Positions 8,414-17,351 of a DNA stretch of 64,000 nt are shown in pieces. The notes beneath the pieces were generated by a model. The model worked only from the letters and a program-made list of their open reading frames with translations, was not told where the DNA came from and did not search any database. The stretch spans positions 186,001 to 250,000 of the forward strand of contig NZ_CABPSM010000002.1 of NCBI RefSeq assembly GCF_902459555.1, in the 5' to 3' direction. The stretch comes from Pandoraea horticolens (GTDB lineage: Bacteria; Pseudomonadota; Gammaproteobacteria; Burkholderiales; Burkholderiaceae). Both the position numbers and the translations under genes were made by a program. The first letter of the stretch is position 1; each line of letters opens with the position of its first letter.

Positions 8414-9856
8414 ATGACGACGAACCGTATTTCTCCGTTGGCGCTGGCGGACAACGCCGCGCTCGACACCGCGCGCATGACGCTCGTCGACCAGCTCGTG
8501 CACTGGGCGATTCTGCGCATCGAGGAGCGTGTGTTTCTACCGGGCATGCGCATGCCGTCTATCCGCTCGCTCGCGGAAGACAAGCGCGTGTCGCGCTTTT
8601 CTGTCGTCGAGGCGTATGAGCGGCTGGTCGCGCAGGGGTATCTCGAGGCGCGCCGCGGCTCGGGGTTCTACGTGCGCGAGCGACCCGTGATGCCGCCGCA
8701 GAACGCTGCCGTGCCGATGATGGCGAAGGGCCCCATCGACGTGGCCTGGCTCGTGCGCAGCATGCTGCACTCGGTGGCGCCAGAGCGTGGTCCGGGCATG
8801 GGCTATCTGCCGCCGGGCTGGCTAGACGCCGACATGATGACGTCGGCCATGCGTTCGATGAGCCGTCAGTCGAGTGCGCACCTGCTGCAAACCGGCAATC
8901 CGCACGGTTTTCTGCCGTTGCGCGTTCAACTTCAAACGCAACTCGCGGAACTCGAAATCGGTGCGCGGCCCGAGCAGATCGTGCTGACGTCCGGCATTAC
9001 GCAGGCGGTGGATTTTCTGCTGCGTCTGTACGTGCGCGCGGGCGATACCGTGCTTGTGGGAGATCCGGCCTGGTTCGTGATGTTCGGCCGTATTGCGTCG
9101 CAAGACGCCCATACCGTCGGCGTGCCGTACACGCCGGACGGGATGGACATGCAGGCGCTGGAGCGTCTGGTGCAGCAGCATCGCCCCAAGTTGCTGATCA
9201 TCAATTCGATTCTTCAGAATCCGACCGGCACGTCGCTGACGCCGGCGCGCGCTTTCCAGATTCTGCGTCTGGCGGAACAGTACGACTTCATGGTGCTCGA
9301 AGACGACATTTACTGCGACCTGTGCCCGCCGCACCAGCAAGTGGCGCGTCTGGCGAGCCTCGATCAGCTCAAGCGAGTGATCTACCTAGGCAGTTTCTCG
9401 AAGACACTTGCCGCGAATCTGCGCGTGGCGTTCGTGGCGTGTTCTCCCGAGTTGGCGAAGACTTTCATCGATCACAAGATGCTGTCGGGGTCGACCACAC
9501 CGGAGATCAACGAACGGATCGTCTACAAGGCGCTCACCGAGGGGCATTACCGGCGTCACGTGGAGCGGTTGCGCTCGCGTCTCGACGACGTGCGCGACAA
9601 CACGCGGCGGCATCTCGAGCGCATCGGCCTGCGTATGTTTGGCGATCCGACGTCCGGCATGTTCCTCTGGGTCGACACCGGTGTCGATACCAGCGCAGTT
9701 GCCGCTGCCGGACACGAAGCGGGTTTCCTGTTTGCGCCGGGTGCGTTGTTCTCGCCGCGTCAGACGCCGAGTACGTGGATGCGTATGAACATCGCGTGCT
9801 CCAGCGATCCCGCTATGCTGACATTCCTCTCGCGACAGCTCGAATTGGCCGCCTGA
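8414..9856 (+). CDS. MocR-type regulator: GntR winged helix fused to aminotransferase domain
   Basis: This 480-residue protein has a GntR winged helix (about residues 15-90; PGMRMPSIRSLAEDKRVSRFSV and the wing GYLEARRGSGFYV) fused to a fold-type I aminotransferase domain with ITQAVDFLLRLY, a SILQNPTGTSLTP substrate loop and the PLP lysine in YLGSFSKTLAANLRVAF. MocR proteins use bound PLP-amino acid adducts as signals, for example in pyridoxine, GABA or taurine control. The start at 8414 (AGGTGG upstream) gives the normal N-terminal length; an extension would read through the promoter. Its target is probably the divergent DUF2917 operon and itself; the ligand is unknown. Confidence 0.9.
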   Translation: MTTNRISPLALADNAALDTARMTLVDQLVHWAILRIEERVFLPGMRMPSIRSLAEDKRVSRFSVVEAYERLVAQGYLEARRGSGFYVRERPVMPPQNAAVPMMAKGPIDVAWLVRSMLHSVAPERGPGMGYLPPGWLDADMMTSAMRSMSRQSSAHLLQTGNPHGFLPLRVQLQTQLAELEIGARPEQIVLTSGITQAVDFLLRLYVRAGDTVLVGDPAWFVMFGRIASQDAHTVGVPYTPDGMDMQALERLVQQHRPKLLIINSILQNPTGTSLTPARAFQILRLAEQYDFMVLEDDIYCDLCPPHQQVARLASLDQLKRVIYLGSFSKTLAANLRVAFVACSPELAKTFIDHKMLSGSTTPEINERIVYKALTEGHYRRHVERLRSRLDDVRDNTRRHLERIGLRMFGDPTSGMFLWVDTGVDTSAVAAAGHEAGFLFAPGALFSPRQTPSTWMRMNIACSSDPAMLTFLSRQLELAA

Positions 9857-9975
9857 ACGGCCGGAAGACGGCCCGCCGACCGGCGGGCGGCCCCGACAGC
9901 CCCGGATTCCGGCGGGATTCGCTGTAATTTTCCGTATCTTCGCGCAACTCGCACCGAAATAACCCTGCCGGCGGC

Positions 9976-10004
9976 CTTGAAATGCCGGCTGCCTGTCCCT
10001 ATGT
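9976..10004 (+). promoter_or_regulatory. Sigma-32 (heat-shock) type promoter of htpG
   Basis: CTTGAAA (9976-9982), a 14-base spacer and CCCTATGT (9997-10004). The accepted RpoH consensus is CTTGAAA, 11-16 bases, CCCCATnT, so there is one mismatch at the -10. It is about 100 bases upstream of the htpG ATG. Since HtpG is a classical heat-shock protein, position and match support each other. Confidence 0.75.
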
Positions 10005-10106
10005 TCCGATCTGTACCGTCGTTTTGGCAGCGCGCGCGCAAGTGCGCCGGGCGGCGGTCAGCGTCGACATTCCATCCATTTCACCGATTCACGAGGGTTC
10101 CCGACC

Positions 10107-11993
10107 ATGGCGCAAGAAACCATGAGCTTTCAGGCAGAAGTCAAACAGCTTCTGCAACTGATGATTCATTCGCTGTACAGCAACAAGGAAATCTTCCTGC
10201 GCGAACTGATCTCCAACGCGTCGGACGCCGCTGACAAGCTTCGCTTCGAAGCCATCAACAACGCTGCGCTGTACGAGCAGGATCCGGAACTCAAGATTCG
10301 CGTGTCGTTCGACAAGAACGCCCGCACCGTCACCATCGAGGACAACGGCATCGGCATGAGCCGCGAGGAAGCGATCTCGCATCTCGGCACGATCGCCAAG
10401 TCCGGCACCAAGGAGTTCTTCTCGCGCCTGTCGGGCGATCAGCAGAAGGACGCCGCGCTCATTGGCCAGTTCGGCGTGGGCTTCTACTCGGGCTTCATCG
10501 TCGCCGACCGTATGACGGTCGAATCGCGCCGTGCCGGTCTGCCGGCGTCGGAAGGTGTGCGCTGGTCGTCGACTGGCGAGGGCGATTTCTCGGTCGAAAC
10601 CATCGAGCGTGCCCCGCGCGGCACGGCCATCACGCTGCACCTGCGCGAAGGCGAAGACGAACTGCTCTCGTCGTGGCAACTCCAATCGATCATCCGCAAA
10701 TACTCCGACCACATTTCGCTGCCGATCGTCATGCGCGGCGAGACGTGGGACGAAGAGAAGAAGGCGATGGTCCCCGCCGAGACGGACGAGACCGTCAATC
10801 AGGCAAGCGCGCTGTGGACGCGCAGCAAGAGCGAGATCACCGACGAGCAGTACACGCAGTTCTACCAGCACATCGCCCACGATATGCAGGCGCCGCTGGC
10901 CTGGACGCACAACCGTGTCGAAGGCCGCAGCGAATATACACAACTGCTGTATGTGCCGGGCCACGCCCCTTACGATCTGTGGGATCGCAATTCGCAAGGC
11001 GGCCTGAAGCTGTACGTCAAGCGCGTGTTCATCATGGACGACGCGGATCAACTGCTGCCGAACTATCTGCGCTTCGTGCGCGGGGTGGTGGACTCGGCCG
11101 ATCTGCCGCTGAACGTCTCGCGCGAAATCTTGCAGGAAAGCCGCGATGTGAAGGCGATCCGGGAAGGCTGCGCGAAGCGCGTGCTCGGTCTGCTCGAAGA
11201 CCTGGCCGAGAACCAGCAAGACAAGTACACGCAGTTCTGGGGCGCGTTCGGCCAGGTGCTCAAGGAAGGCACGGGCGAAGATCACGCGAACCGCGAGCGC
11301 ATCGCCAAGCTGCTGCGTTTTGCCAGCACGCATAACGACTCGGCCGAGCAAAGCGTATCGTTTGCCGATTACGTCAGCCGGATGAAAGAAGGTCAGGACA
11401 AGATCTACTACGTCACGGCCGAAAGCTGGGTGGCGGCAAGCCACAGCCCGCATCTGGAAGTCTTCCGCAAGAAGGGCGTGGAAGTGCTGTTGCTCACCGA
11501 TCGCGTGGACGAGTGGATGCTCTCGTACGTGCATGAGTTCGACGGTAAGGCACTCGTGAGCGTGGCGCGTGGCGATCTGGATCTGGGCGCGCTCGAGGAT
11601 GCCGGCGAGAAGGCGGCACAGGAAAAGACCAGCGACGACCTCAAGCCGCTTGTCGAGAAGATGAAGGAAGTGCTCGGCGATAAGGCTAAGGACGTGCGCG
11701 TGACGTTCCGTCTGACCGATTCGCCGTCGTGCCTGGTGTCGGACGAGAACGATATGAGCGGCACGCTCCAGCGTCTGATGAAGGCGGCCGGGCAGAAGAT
11801 GCCGGCGTTCCGTCCGATTCTCGAAATCAACCCGGAGCATGCGCTGATCCAGCGCCTTACGGCGGATAGCGCCGATCTGTCCGACTGGACCGAACTGCTG
11901 TTCGATCAGGCGTTGCTTGCCGAAGGTGGCAGCCTCGAAGATCCGGCCGCGTTTGTGAAGCGTACCAACGCGTTGCTGCTCGCCGCACGTTAA
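10107..11993 (+). CDS. htpG: Molecular chaperone HtpG (bacterial Hsp90)
   Basis: This 628-residue protein is full-length for HtpG, a dimeric ATP-dependent cytosolic chaperone acting on partially folded clients. The GHKL ATP site is visible: [10 protein letters not shown] (from residue 37), EDNGIGM (78-84) and GQFGVGFYS (120-128). The middle domain includes [11 protein letters not shown], whose Arg is the conserved catalytic-loop residue. The C-terminal dimerisation region ends at about residue 628; there is no eukaryotic MEEVD tail. It is a single-gene transcript: a heat-shock promoter upstream and a strong terminator 40 bases after the stop. Confidence 0.98.
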   Translation: MAQETMSFQAEVKQLLQLMIHSLYSNKEIFLRELISNASDAADKLRFEAINNAALYEQDPELKIRVSFDKNARTVTIEDNGIGMSREEAISHLGTIAKSGTKEFFSRLSGDQQKDAALIGQFGVGFYSGFIVADRMTVESRRAGLPASEGVRWSSTGEGDFSVETIERAPRGTAITLHLREGEDELLSSWQLQSIIRKYSDHISLPIVMRGETWDEEKKAMVPAETDETVNQASALWTRSKSEITDEQYTQFYQHIAHDMQAPLAWTHNRVEGRSEYTQLLYVPGHAPYDLWDRNSQGGLKLYVKRVFIMDDADQLLPNYLRFVRGVVDSADLPLNVSREILQESRDVKAIREGCAKRVLGLLEDLAENQQDKYTQFWGAFGQVLKEGTGEDHANRERIAKLLRFASTHNDSAEQSVSFADYVSRMKEGQDKIYYVTAESWVAASHSPHLEVFRKKGVEVLLLTDRVDEWMLSYVHEFDGKALVSVARGDLDLGALEDAGEKAAQEKTSDDLKPLVEKMKEVLGDKAKDVRVTFRLTDSPSCLVSDENDMSGTLQRLMKAAGQKMPAFRPILEINPEHALIQRLTADSADLSDWTELLFDQALLAEGGSLEDPAAFVKRTNALLLAAR

Positions 11994-12033
11994 TCGCAAT
12001 CGTCGCAGCCATCGAAGACAGCGTAGTTCAAAG

Positions 12034-12063
12034 GCCCCCGCGTCGAAATGTCGCGGGGGCTTT
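12034..12063 (+). terminator. Intrinsic terminator of htpG
   Basis: GCCCCCGCG / CGCGGGGGC stem with a 9-base loop, followed by TTTGTATTT. Confidence 0.85.
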
Positions 12064-12159
12064 GTATTTCCGGCGAGCCTCCTGCCGGCCGGGCCCCAGT
12101 GGATTTCCCGCGAGGGGGGACGGCCGTTTTGTGGACGGCACGTCGTCGCGCAGCGCCTT

Positions 12160-12165
12160 TATAAT
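12160..12165 (+). promoter_or_regulatory. Candidate -10 element directly before ubiC
   Basis: A consensus TATAAT sits only eight bases before the ubiC ATG (12174), and there is no purine-rich Shine-Dalgarno between them. If used, transcription would start at or next to the start codon, giving a leaderless message. No good -35 is visible at normal spacing. Confidence 0.4.
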
Positions 12166-12173
12166 GCCGAGCC

Positions 12174-12770
12174 ATGACTTTCCGATTCGATGTAGGCGGG
12201 CGGCGCTGGCAGGCTGTCCCGGCGCCGGCGCTCTCGCGTCGTCATAAGGACTGGCTGACCCGGGGCGGTGCGCTCACACGCCATTTGTCGGCACTTGGCC
12301 GGGTGAGCGTGCGCGTGGTGGCAGAGCGCGTGATGCCCGCCGACGCCGACCAGTGCCGCGCCATTGGCGTGCCGTTGCGTACGCCGATGTGGGCCCGCGA
12401 TGTCATCTTGCTGATCGATGACGAGCCGGTGGTCGTGGCGCACAGCGTCACGCCGCTCACGTATAGCCGTTCGATCTGGCAGGCGATGCGTCGTCTGCGT
12501 ACGCGCCCGCTGGCCGATCTGCTCTATCACGACCCTACGGTCATACGTTCCATGCTGGTGTCGAGCCCGTTGGGGCCGCGCCATTTGCTGCACGGCCGTG
12601 CACGACGCGATGCCCGCGATCCGCTCGTTGGCGCAACGCCGCACGCGCGCCTGTGGGCGCGCCGCTCGGTGTTCGTGCGGCACGGTGCGCCGCTGCTGGT
12701 GACCGAGGCGTTTCTGCCGCGATTCTGGCGGCGTTTGCAGGCTGCGCAGGGTGTGTCGGCGCACGACTGA
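12174..12770 (+). CDS. ubiC: Chorismate--pyruvate lyase
   Basis: This 198-residue protein matches UbiC, which releases pyruvate from chorismate to give 4-hydroxybenzoate, the ring precursor of ubiquinone. Family signatures include LTRHLSALGRVSVRV near the N-terminus, the DEPVVVAHSVTPL strand, LGPRHLLHG (about residues 128-136), and LWARRSVFVRHGAPLLVTEAFLP at the C-terminus, with Arg, His and Glu expected to line the product pocket. It is a cytosolic enzyme. It lies downstream of htpG but beyond a terminator, and overlaps nothing; the glycosylase gene follows five bases after its stop. Confidence 0.92.
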   Translation: MTFRFDVGGRRWQAVPAPALSRRHKDWLTRGGALTRHLSALGRVSVRVVAERVMPADADQCRAIGVPLRTPMWARDVILLIDDEPVVVAHSVTPLTYSRSIWQAMRRLRTRPLADLLYHDPTVIRSMLVSSPLGPRHLLHGRARRDARDPLVGATPHARLWARRSVFVRHGAPLLVTEAFLPRFWRRLQAAQGVSAHD

Positions 12771-12775
12771 ACGCC

Positions 12776-13303
12776 ATGGCGACGTCTCCTATCCCTGACC
12801 TCAAACGCAACTTTCCGCCCGTGGCGGACGCGCAGACGCGCGTGCTTGTTCTCGGTAGCCTGCCCGGCGAGGTGTCGCTCGCGCACCAGCAGTACTACGC
12901 GCATCCGCAGAATCGCTTCTGGCATCTGGTGGGAGAGGTGATCGGTGAGCCGTTGCCGTCACTGCCGTATGCCGCGCGGCTGGCGGTGCTGCGCACGCAC
13001 GGCGTCGGACTGTGGGATGTGGTGGCAGAGGCGCGTCGCGAAGGCAGTCTCGACAGCAACATACGCTTGCATGCCGGCAGCGATCTCGCGGGCCTGATCG
13101 CTACGTTGCCGTCGCTGCGTGCGGTGGCATTCAACGGTGGAACGGCCGCCCGTATCGGGCAACGCGCGTTAGCACAAAGCGGCGTGACGATGCCGGTCGT
13201 GCTGCTGCCGTCGAGCAGTCCGGCCTATACGATTCCCTATGCGACGAAACGCGACGCATGGCTCGCATTGCGCGGCTGGCTGGGGACGAAGGCGTCTGCC
13301 TGA
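12776..13303 (+). CDS. Uracil-DNA-glycosylase superfamily protein, hypoxanthine-DNA glycosylase type
   Basis: This 175-residue protein has the UDG-fold motif 1 region VLVLGSLPGEVSLAHQQYYA (residues 23-42) followed by HPQNRFWHLVGEV, and a motif 2-like LPSSSPAYTIPYATKRDAW near the C-terminus. This pattern matches the bacterial DNA-deoxyinosine (hypoxanthine) glycosylases (family 6 UDG-like), which remove deaminated adenine in base-excision repair. The ATG at 12776 is preferred; longer readings run through the 3' part of ubiC in another frame. It is probably co-transcribed with ubiC. The exact lesion specificity is inference. Confidence 0.82.
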   Translation: MATSPIPDLKRNFPPVADAQTRVLVLGSLPGEVSLAHQQYYAHPQNRFWHLVGEVIGEPLPSLPYAARLAVLRTHGVGLWDVVAEARREGSLDSNIRLHAGSDLAGLIATLPSLRAVAFNGGTAARIGQRALAQSGVTMPVVLLPSSSPAYTIPYATKRDAWLALRGWLGTKASA

Positions 13304-13407
13304 ATCGCCCTGCGGCCGGTGGCGATACGGCCCGCCTGACGGCTGTCCTGCGCGAACCCGGTACAATGCGAACCCATCGGAATTTCCCGAGTTTCACAGA
13401 AGGACAC

Positions 13408-14250
13408 ATGACCCTCATCAAACGCAAATCCATCGAAGCCGAAGCGTTCGTCAGCGACGAGCGCACCACGCGTGCTCCCCGTCCCGCTTATAAGCCGCGC
13501 TTCGCGCCGGTGACATTCTCTGAACTGGGTGGCGTGCGTTACCTGCATTTCGGCACGGAGTGGGTGCAAGGGGCGATGCGTCTGTCCAAGCCCGACCGTA
13601 TCGAGCTGGAATATGCGCAGCAGATGATGGCATGGTTGCTGTTCATGCGCGCGCCGAAGCACGTGGTGCAGTTGGGTCTCGGCACAGGCTCGATCACTAA
13701 GTTTTCGCACCAGCATTTCCCGCGCACGCAGGTCACGGCCGTTGAACTGAACCCGGCCGTGGTCGTTGCTGCGCGCACGATGTTTAGCCTGCCGGACAAC
13801 TCGCGTTATCTGAAGGTGGTGGAAGCGGATGCCTGGGATTTCGTCACCGATCCGGCGAATCACGGCGCGCTCGACGTGCTGCAAGTCGATCTCTACGATG
13901 CGACCGCACGCGGCCCGGTGCACGACACGCCGGCGTTCTACAAGGCTTGCCGTGCCACGTTGCGCGAGCCGGGCATGCTGACGATGAACCTGTTCGGGGA
14001 TCACGACAGCTATCCGAAGAACATTCGTCGTCTGCGTCAGGCTTTCGATAACCGTGTGATCGAATTCCCGGAAGTGCACGACGGCAATGTCATCGTGCTG
14101 GCGTTCAACGGCCCGCTGCTGTCGGTCGAGTGGAAGGACGTGGAAGCTCGCGCGAAGGTGGTGGAAGCCGCCACGGGCCTGCCGGCCAAGCGTTGGGTCA
14201 AGCAGCTTCGCTCGGCTAACGGCGACGGTGGACCGGTGTTGACGATCTGA
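13408..14250 (+). CDS. Spermidine-synthase-like methyltransferase-fold protein
   Basis: This 280-residue protein has the Rossmann-like nucleotide-binding core of aminopropyltransferases: VVQLGLGTGSITKF (residues 87-99), an acidic ribose-binding Glu in VTAVELNP and an LDVLQVDLYDA segment equivalent to the active-site aspartate loop. It lacks the full N-terminal beta domain of classical SpeE, so it belongs to the group annotated as spermidine synthase or fused-domain relatives; polyamine synthesis is possible but unproven. A good AGAAGGA ribosome site precedes the chosen ATG and TACAAT lies about 40 bases upstream. A terminator follows. Confidence 0.82.
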   Translation: MTLIKRKSIEAEAFVSDERTTRAPRPAYKPRFAPVTFSELGGVRYLHFGTEWVQGAMRLSKPDRIELEYAQQMMAWLLFMRAPKHVVQLGLGTGSITKFSHQHFPRTQVTAVELNPAVVVAARTMFSLPDNSRYLKVVEADAWDFVTDPANHGALDVLQVDLYDATARGPVHDTPAFYKACRATLREPGMLTMNLFGDHDSYPKNIRRLRQAFDNRVIEFPEVHDGNVIVLAFNGPLLSVEWKDVEARAKVVEAATGLPAKRWVKQLRSANGDGGPVLTI

Positions 14251-14298
14251 CGTTTGCCCGCCGATCCTGTGCCGCGTGATGTGCGTGCAGGAGACGTA

Positions 14299-14325
14299 AA
14301 AAAGCCAGCCGCGAGGCTGGCTTTT
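14299..14325. terminator. Bidirectional intrinsic terminator
   Basis: AAAGCCAGCC / GGCTGGCTTT stem with GCGA loop, flanked by an A run on the left and TTTT on the right. It serves the converging spermidine-synthase-like gene and the DUF2322-like gene. Confidence 0.88.
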
Positions 14326-14351
14326 CTTTGGGTGCGACGCAGGCCGCTGTT

Positions 14352-14696
14352 TCAGGCAGCGATTTCGTTGATGCTCAACGCTTCGCCGCCGGCCACGATG
14401 GCCAGAAGACGGTCGACGTTCGGATGCGCGCCCGGACGGTGGCGAGCGTCGGCGGTGTGCTCGCCGAAGACGGCCAGACCGTGCTCGGCAGCCTTGGCGT
14501 CGAGCGTGCCGAAGGCCTGCTTGAGATAGTGGTACACGGCGAGCGAGCCTTGCTTGCCCGGCGCGTTCTCGATGGTCGCCACGACCGCGCCCTTGACGTC
14601 GCGCAGTTCGATACGAGCGATGCCCTCGATGCTGCCGATGGCGGCCATCTGTGCGAGGTTGTCCTTGAAGACCGGGGTCGGTTCGATCACTGCCAT
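14352..14696 (-). CDS. Small conserved protein, DUF2322-like
   Basis: This 114-residue soluble protein has a compact pattern FKDNLAQMAAIGSIEGIARIELRD, then VVATIENAPGKQGSLAVYHYLKQ (about residues 39-61), FGEHTADARHRPGAHPNVDRLLAI and a short C-terminus. This layout resembles the DUF2322 family of beta-proteobacteria as I remember it. No signal peptide or membrane helix is present. The start at 14696 is favoured because the upstream in-frame extension is Arg-rich and overlaps the benE 3' end. It lies 100 bases downstream of benE on the same strand. The function is unknown. Confidence 0.65.
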   Translation of the reverse strand: MAVIEPTPVFKDNLAQMAAIGSIEGIARIELRDVKGAVVATIENAPGKQGSLAVYHYLKQAFGTLDAKAAEHGLAVFGEHTADARHRPGAHPNVDRLLAIVAGGEALSINEIAA

Positions 14697-14796
14697 GGTT
14701 GCGCTGCTCCTGCGGTTACGTTGAATTCGAAAAAACGGTGCGGGCCGAATGGTATCACCTCGGCCCGCGCGGCTTGCTGCCGCGTTCACACGGCAA

Positions 14797-15993
14797 TCAT
14801 GCACGCCGCCCTTGCAGGATCGCCAGCGTGAGCCCGCCCGCGATCAATCCCCAGAACGCCGAGCCGATGGATAGCAGCGTCAGGCCCGAGGCTGTCACCA
14901 TGAACGTGATGAGCGCGGCTTCGCGTTGCTTCGTGTCGTGCATGGCATTGGCCAGGCCGTTCATGATCGAGCCGAACAGGGCGAGGGCGGCGATCGAGAC
15001 CACCAGCGCCTTCGGGAAGGCGGCGAACAGGGCGGCGATGGTCGCCCCGAATGTGCCGGCGATCAGATAGAACATGCCCGACCACACGGCGGCGGTGTAG
15101 CGCTTGGCCGGATCTTCGTGCGCTTCGCGTCCGGTACAGATGGCGGCGGTGATGGCGGCCAGATGAATGCCGTGCGAGCCGAACGGTGCGAGCAGTACCG
15201 ACGCGATGCCCGTCGTCGAAATGAGCGGCGACGCCGGCACTTGGTAGCCGTCTGCGCGAAGCACGGCCAGACCGGGTACGTTTTGCGATGCCATCGCCAC
15301 CACAAACAACGGGATCGCGATGCTGATCGTCGCCGACAGCGAGAACGACGGCGTGGTCCAGACGGGCTTGGCGAGCGAGACGTCGAAGTGGCTGAAGTCG
15401 AGCAGGCCGAGCCCGCCTGCGACCGCCGTGCCCACGATCAGTGCAAGCAGAATCGCGTAGCGCGACGCAAAGCGCTTGACGACGAGATACGTGAAGAACA
15501 TCGAGAGCACGAGCGCCGTTTGATGCTGGGCCGCGACGAAGATCTCCAGCCCGATGCGAAACAGAATCCCGGCGAGCAGCGCCGACGCCAGCGCAGGCGG
15601 CACGCGGCGCATGATCGTCTCGAAGCCGCCCGTGAGTCCGCACAGGGCGATGAGGGCATTGCAGACGATGAACGCGCCGATGGCCTCGCCATAGGGCACG
15701 CCGGGCAGTGAGGTAATCAGCAGAGCGGCGCCGGGCGTCGACCACGCGATGACCACCGGGGTGCGATAGCGCAGCGATAGCCCGATGGTCGTCACGCCCA
15801 TGCCGATCGAGAGCGCCCATATCCATGACGAAATCTGCGCAGCGCTGAGGTGGGCGGCCTGTCCGGCCTGGAACATCAGAACGAGCGAGCTGGTGTAGCC
15901 CGTCATCATGGCCACGAAGCCGGCGACGATCGCCGACGGCGACGTATCCGCCAATGGCCGAAGGGGGGGCAAGGGAGTGGTGCTGGACGTCAT
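14797..15993 (-). CDS. benE: Benzoate/H+ symporter BenE family transporter
   Basis: This 398-residue protein has about twelve hydrophobic helices and matches the BenE family: an early AIVAGFVAMMTGYTSSLVLMFQAG, then TPVVIAWSTPGAALL (about residues 83-97), FVVAMASQNVPGLAVLRADGY and the GIASVLLAPFGSHGIHLAAITAAICTG region. BenE imports benzoate with protons. No benzoate-degradation genes are nearby, so the substrate is uncertain and the symbol reflects family membership. Twenty-three bases upstream of its start lies an uninterrupted (GTT)13 repeat, which reads (AAC)13 in its leader. Confidence 0.88.
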   Translation of the reverse strand: MTSSTTPLPPLRPLADTSPSAIVAGFVAMMTGYTSSLVLMFQAGQAAHLSAAQISSWIWALSIGMGVTTIGLSLRYRTPVVIAWSTPGAALLITSLPGVPYGEAIGAFIVCNALIALCGLTGGFETIMRRVPPALASALLAGILFRIGLEIFVAAQHQTALVLSMFFTYLVVKRFASRYAILLALIVGTAVAGGLGLLDFSHFDVSLAKPVWTTPSFSLSATISIAIPLFVVAMASQNVPGLAVLRADGYQVPASPLISTTGIASVLLAPFGSHGIHLAAITAAICTGREAHEDPAKRYTAAVWSGMFYLIAGTFGATIAALFAAFPKALVVSIAALALFGSIMNGLANAMHDTKQREAALITFMVTASGLTLLSIGSAFWGLIAGGLTLAILQGRRA

Positions 15994-16016
15994 GGTGAAA
16001 GAGGGCCTCTCGTTGC

Positions 16017-16057
<41 letters not shown>

Positions 16058-16162
16058 GATGCCGCGCCACGTTACGCGACGCCGGGTGGTGAGACATGCC
16101 GCCGGCAGTCTCGGGCCGGCGTTCGATCCGCGGTGATGAGGTTGGGAGGTTTGGATTCGGGC

Positions 16163-17338
16163 TCACTTGCTCAACACGCGCATGGCCGATTCCAGCCCGG
16201 CCAGCGTAATCGGATACATGCGGCCTGCAAAGAGCTGCCGGATGACCGAGATCGACTGACGATATTGCCATATCGCCTCGGGCTCCGGATTGAGCCATGC
16301 GTGATGCGGGAAGCGGTCGATGAAGCGGCGCAGCCATACGGCGCCGGCTTCCTTGTTGTTGTATTCCACCGAACCGCCCGGTTGCAGCACCTCGTACGGA
16401 CTCATCGTGGCATCGCCCACGAAGATCAGCTTGTAGTCGGCCGGGTACTTGCGCAGCACGTCCCACGTCTCGAAGCGTTCGTTGTGACGGCGTCGATTCT
16501 GCCGCCACAGATAGTCGTAGACACAGTTGTGGAAGTAGTAGAACTCGAGATGCTTGAATTCGGATTTCGCCGCAGAAAACAACTCTTCGGTACGTGCGAT
16601 ATGGTCGTCCATCGAACCGCCGACGTCGAGCAGCATCAGCACCTTCACGTTGTTGTGGCGCTCCGGCACCAGTTTCAGATCGAGCCAGCCGGCGTTGGCC
16701 GCTGTCGAGCGAATGGTGTCGTCGAGATCCAGCTCCTGCGCCGCCCCCTCGCGCGCAAACTTGCGCAGGCGTCGCAGCGCGACTTTGATGTTGCGGGTGC
16801 CGAGTTCGACGGTGTCGTCGTAGTCGCGATAGGTGCGTTGATCCCACACCTTCACCGCCGTGCGGTTGCCGTTGCTCTCGCCGCCGATGCGGATGCCTTC
16901 CGGATTGAACCCGCCGTTGCCGAATGGCGACGTGCCGCCCGTGCCGATCCATTTGTTCCCGCCTTCGTGGCGGCCTTTCTGCTCGTCGAACAGTTGTCTG
17001 AGCCGCTCCATGAGCTTGTCGATCCCGCCCAGCGCCTGAATGCGCGCGCGGTCTTCGGGGGACAACTCGCGTTGCATGCGCTTCTCGAGCCAATCGAGCG
17101 GCACCTCGCCCGAGGCGTCGACAACCTGCTGCACGCCCTTGAAATACGCACCGAACGCCTGATCGAACTTGTCGTAGTGCTTCTCGTCCTTGACGAGCGA
17201 GAGGCGCGCCAGATAGTAGAACTCGTCGAGCGAGGGCGCGATCACCTGACGGTGCAGCGCTTCGAGCAGCGTCAGGTATTCCTTGACCGAGACCGGCAGT
17301 TTCGCCGCGCGCAAGGTGTAGAAGAAGTCGATCAGCAT
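16163..17338 (-). CDS. VWA-domain CoxE-like protein
   Basis: This 391-residue protein has a helical N-terminal region (1-225) and a C-terminal von Willebrand A domain beginning at VKVLMLLDVGGSMDDH. The MIDAS motif is DVGGS (residues 238-242), where the first Ser of canonical DxSxS is Gly. Such CoxE-like proteins work with a MoxR-type AAA+ ATPase to activate or metallate partner enzymes, as known for CO dehydrogenase and NorD/NorQ-type systems. It follows the MoxR gene by 13 bases on the same strand, so the pair is an operon. The client here is unknown. Confidence 0.87.
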   Translation of the reverse strand: MLIDFFYTLRAAKLPVSVKEYLTLLEALHRQVIAPSLDEFYYLARLSLVKDEKHYDKFDQAFGAYFKGVQQVVDASGEVPLDWLEKRMQRELSPEDRARIQALGGIDKLMERLRQLFDEQKGRHEGGNKWIGTGGTSPFGNGGFNPEGIRIGGESNGNRTAVKVWDQRTYRDYDDTVELGTRNIKVALRRLRKFAREGAAQELDLDDTIRSTAANAGWLDLKLVPERHNNVKVLMLLDVGGSMDDHIARTEELFSAAKSEFKHLEFYYFHNCVYDYLWRQNRRRHNERFETWDVLRKYPADYKLIFVGDATMSPYEVLQPGGSVEYNNKEAGAVWLRRFIDRFPHHAWLNPEPEAIWQYRQSISVIRQLFAGRMYPITLAGLESAMRVLSK

Positions 17339-17351
17339 GACGGTGGCGCGC

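Noticed and set aside
10089-11999. Very long open frame on the minus strand opposite htpG
   Set aside because: It is a composition shadow of a high-GC gene; the predicted protein is His/Arg-rich without recognisable domains, while the plus strand is a perfect HtpG.
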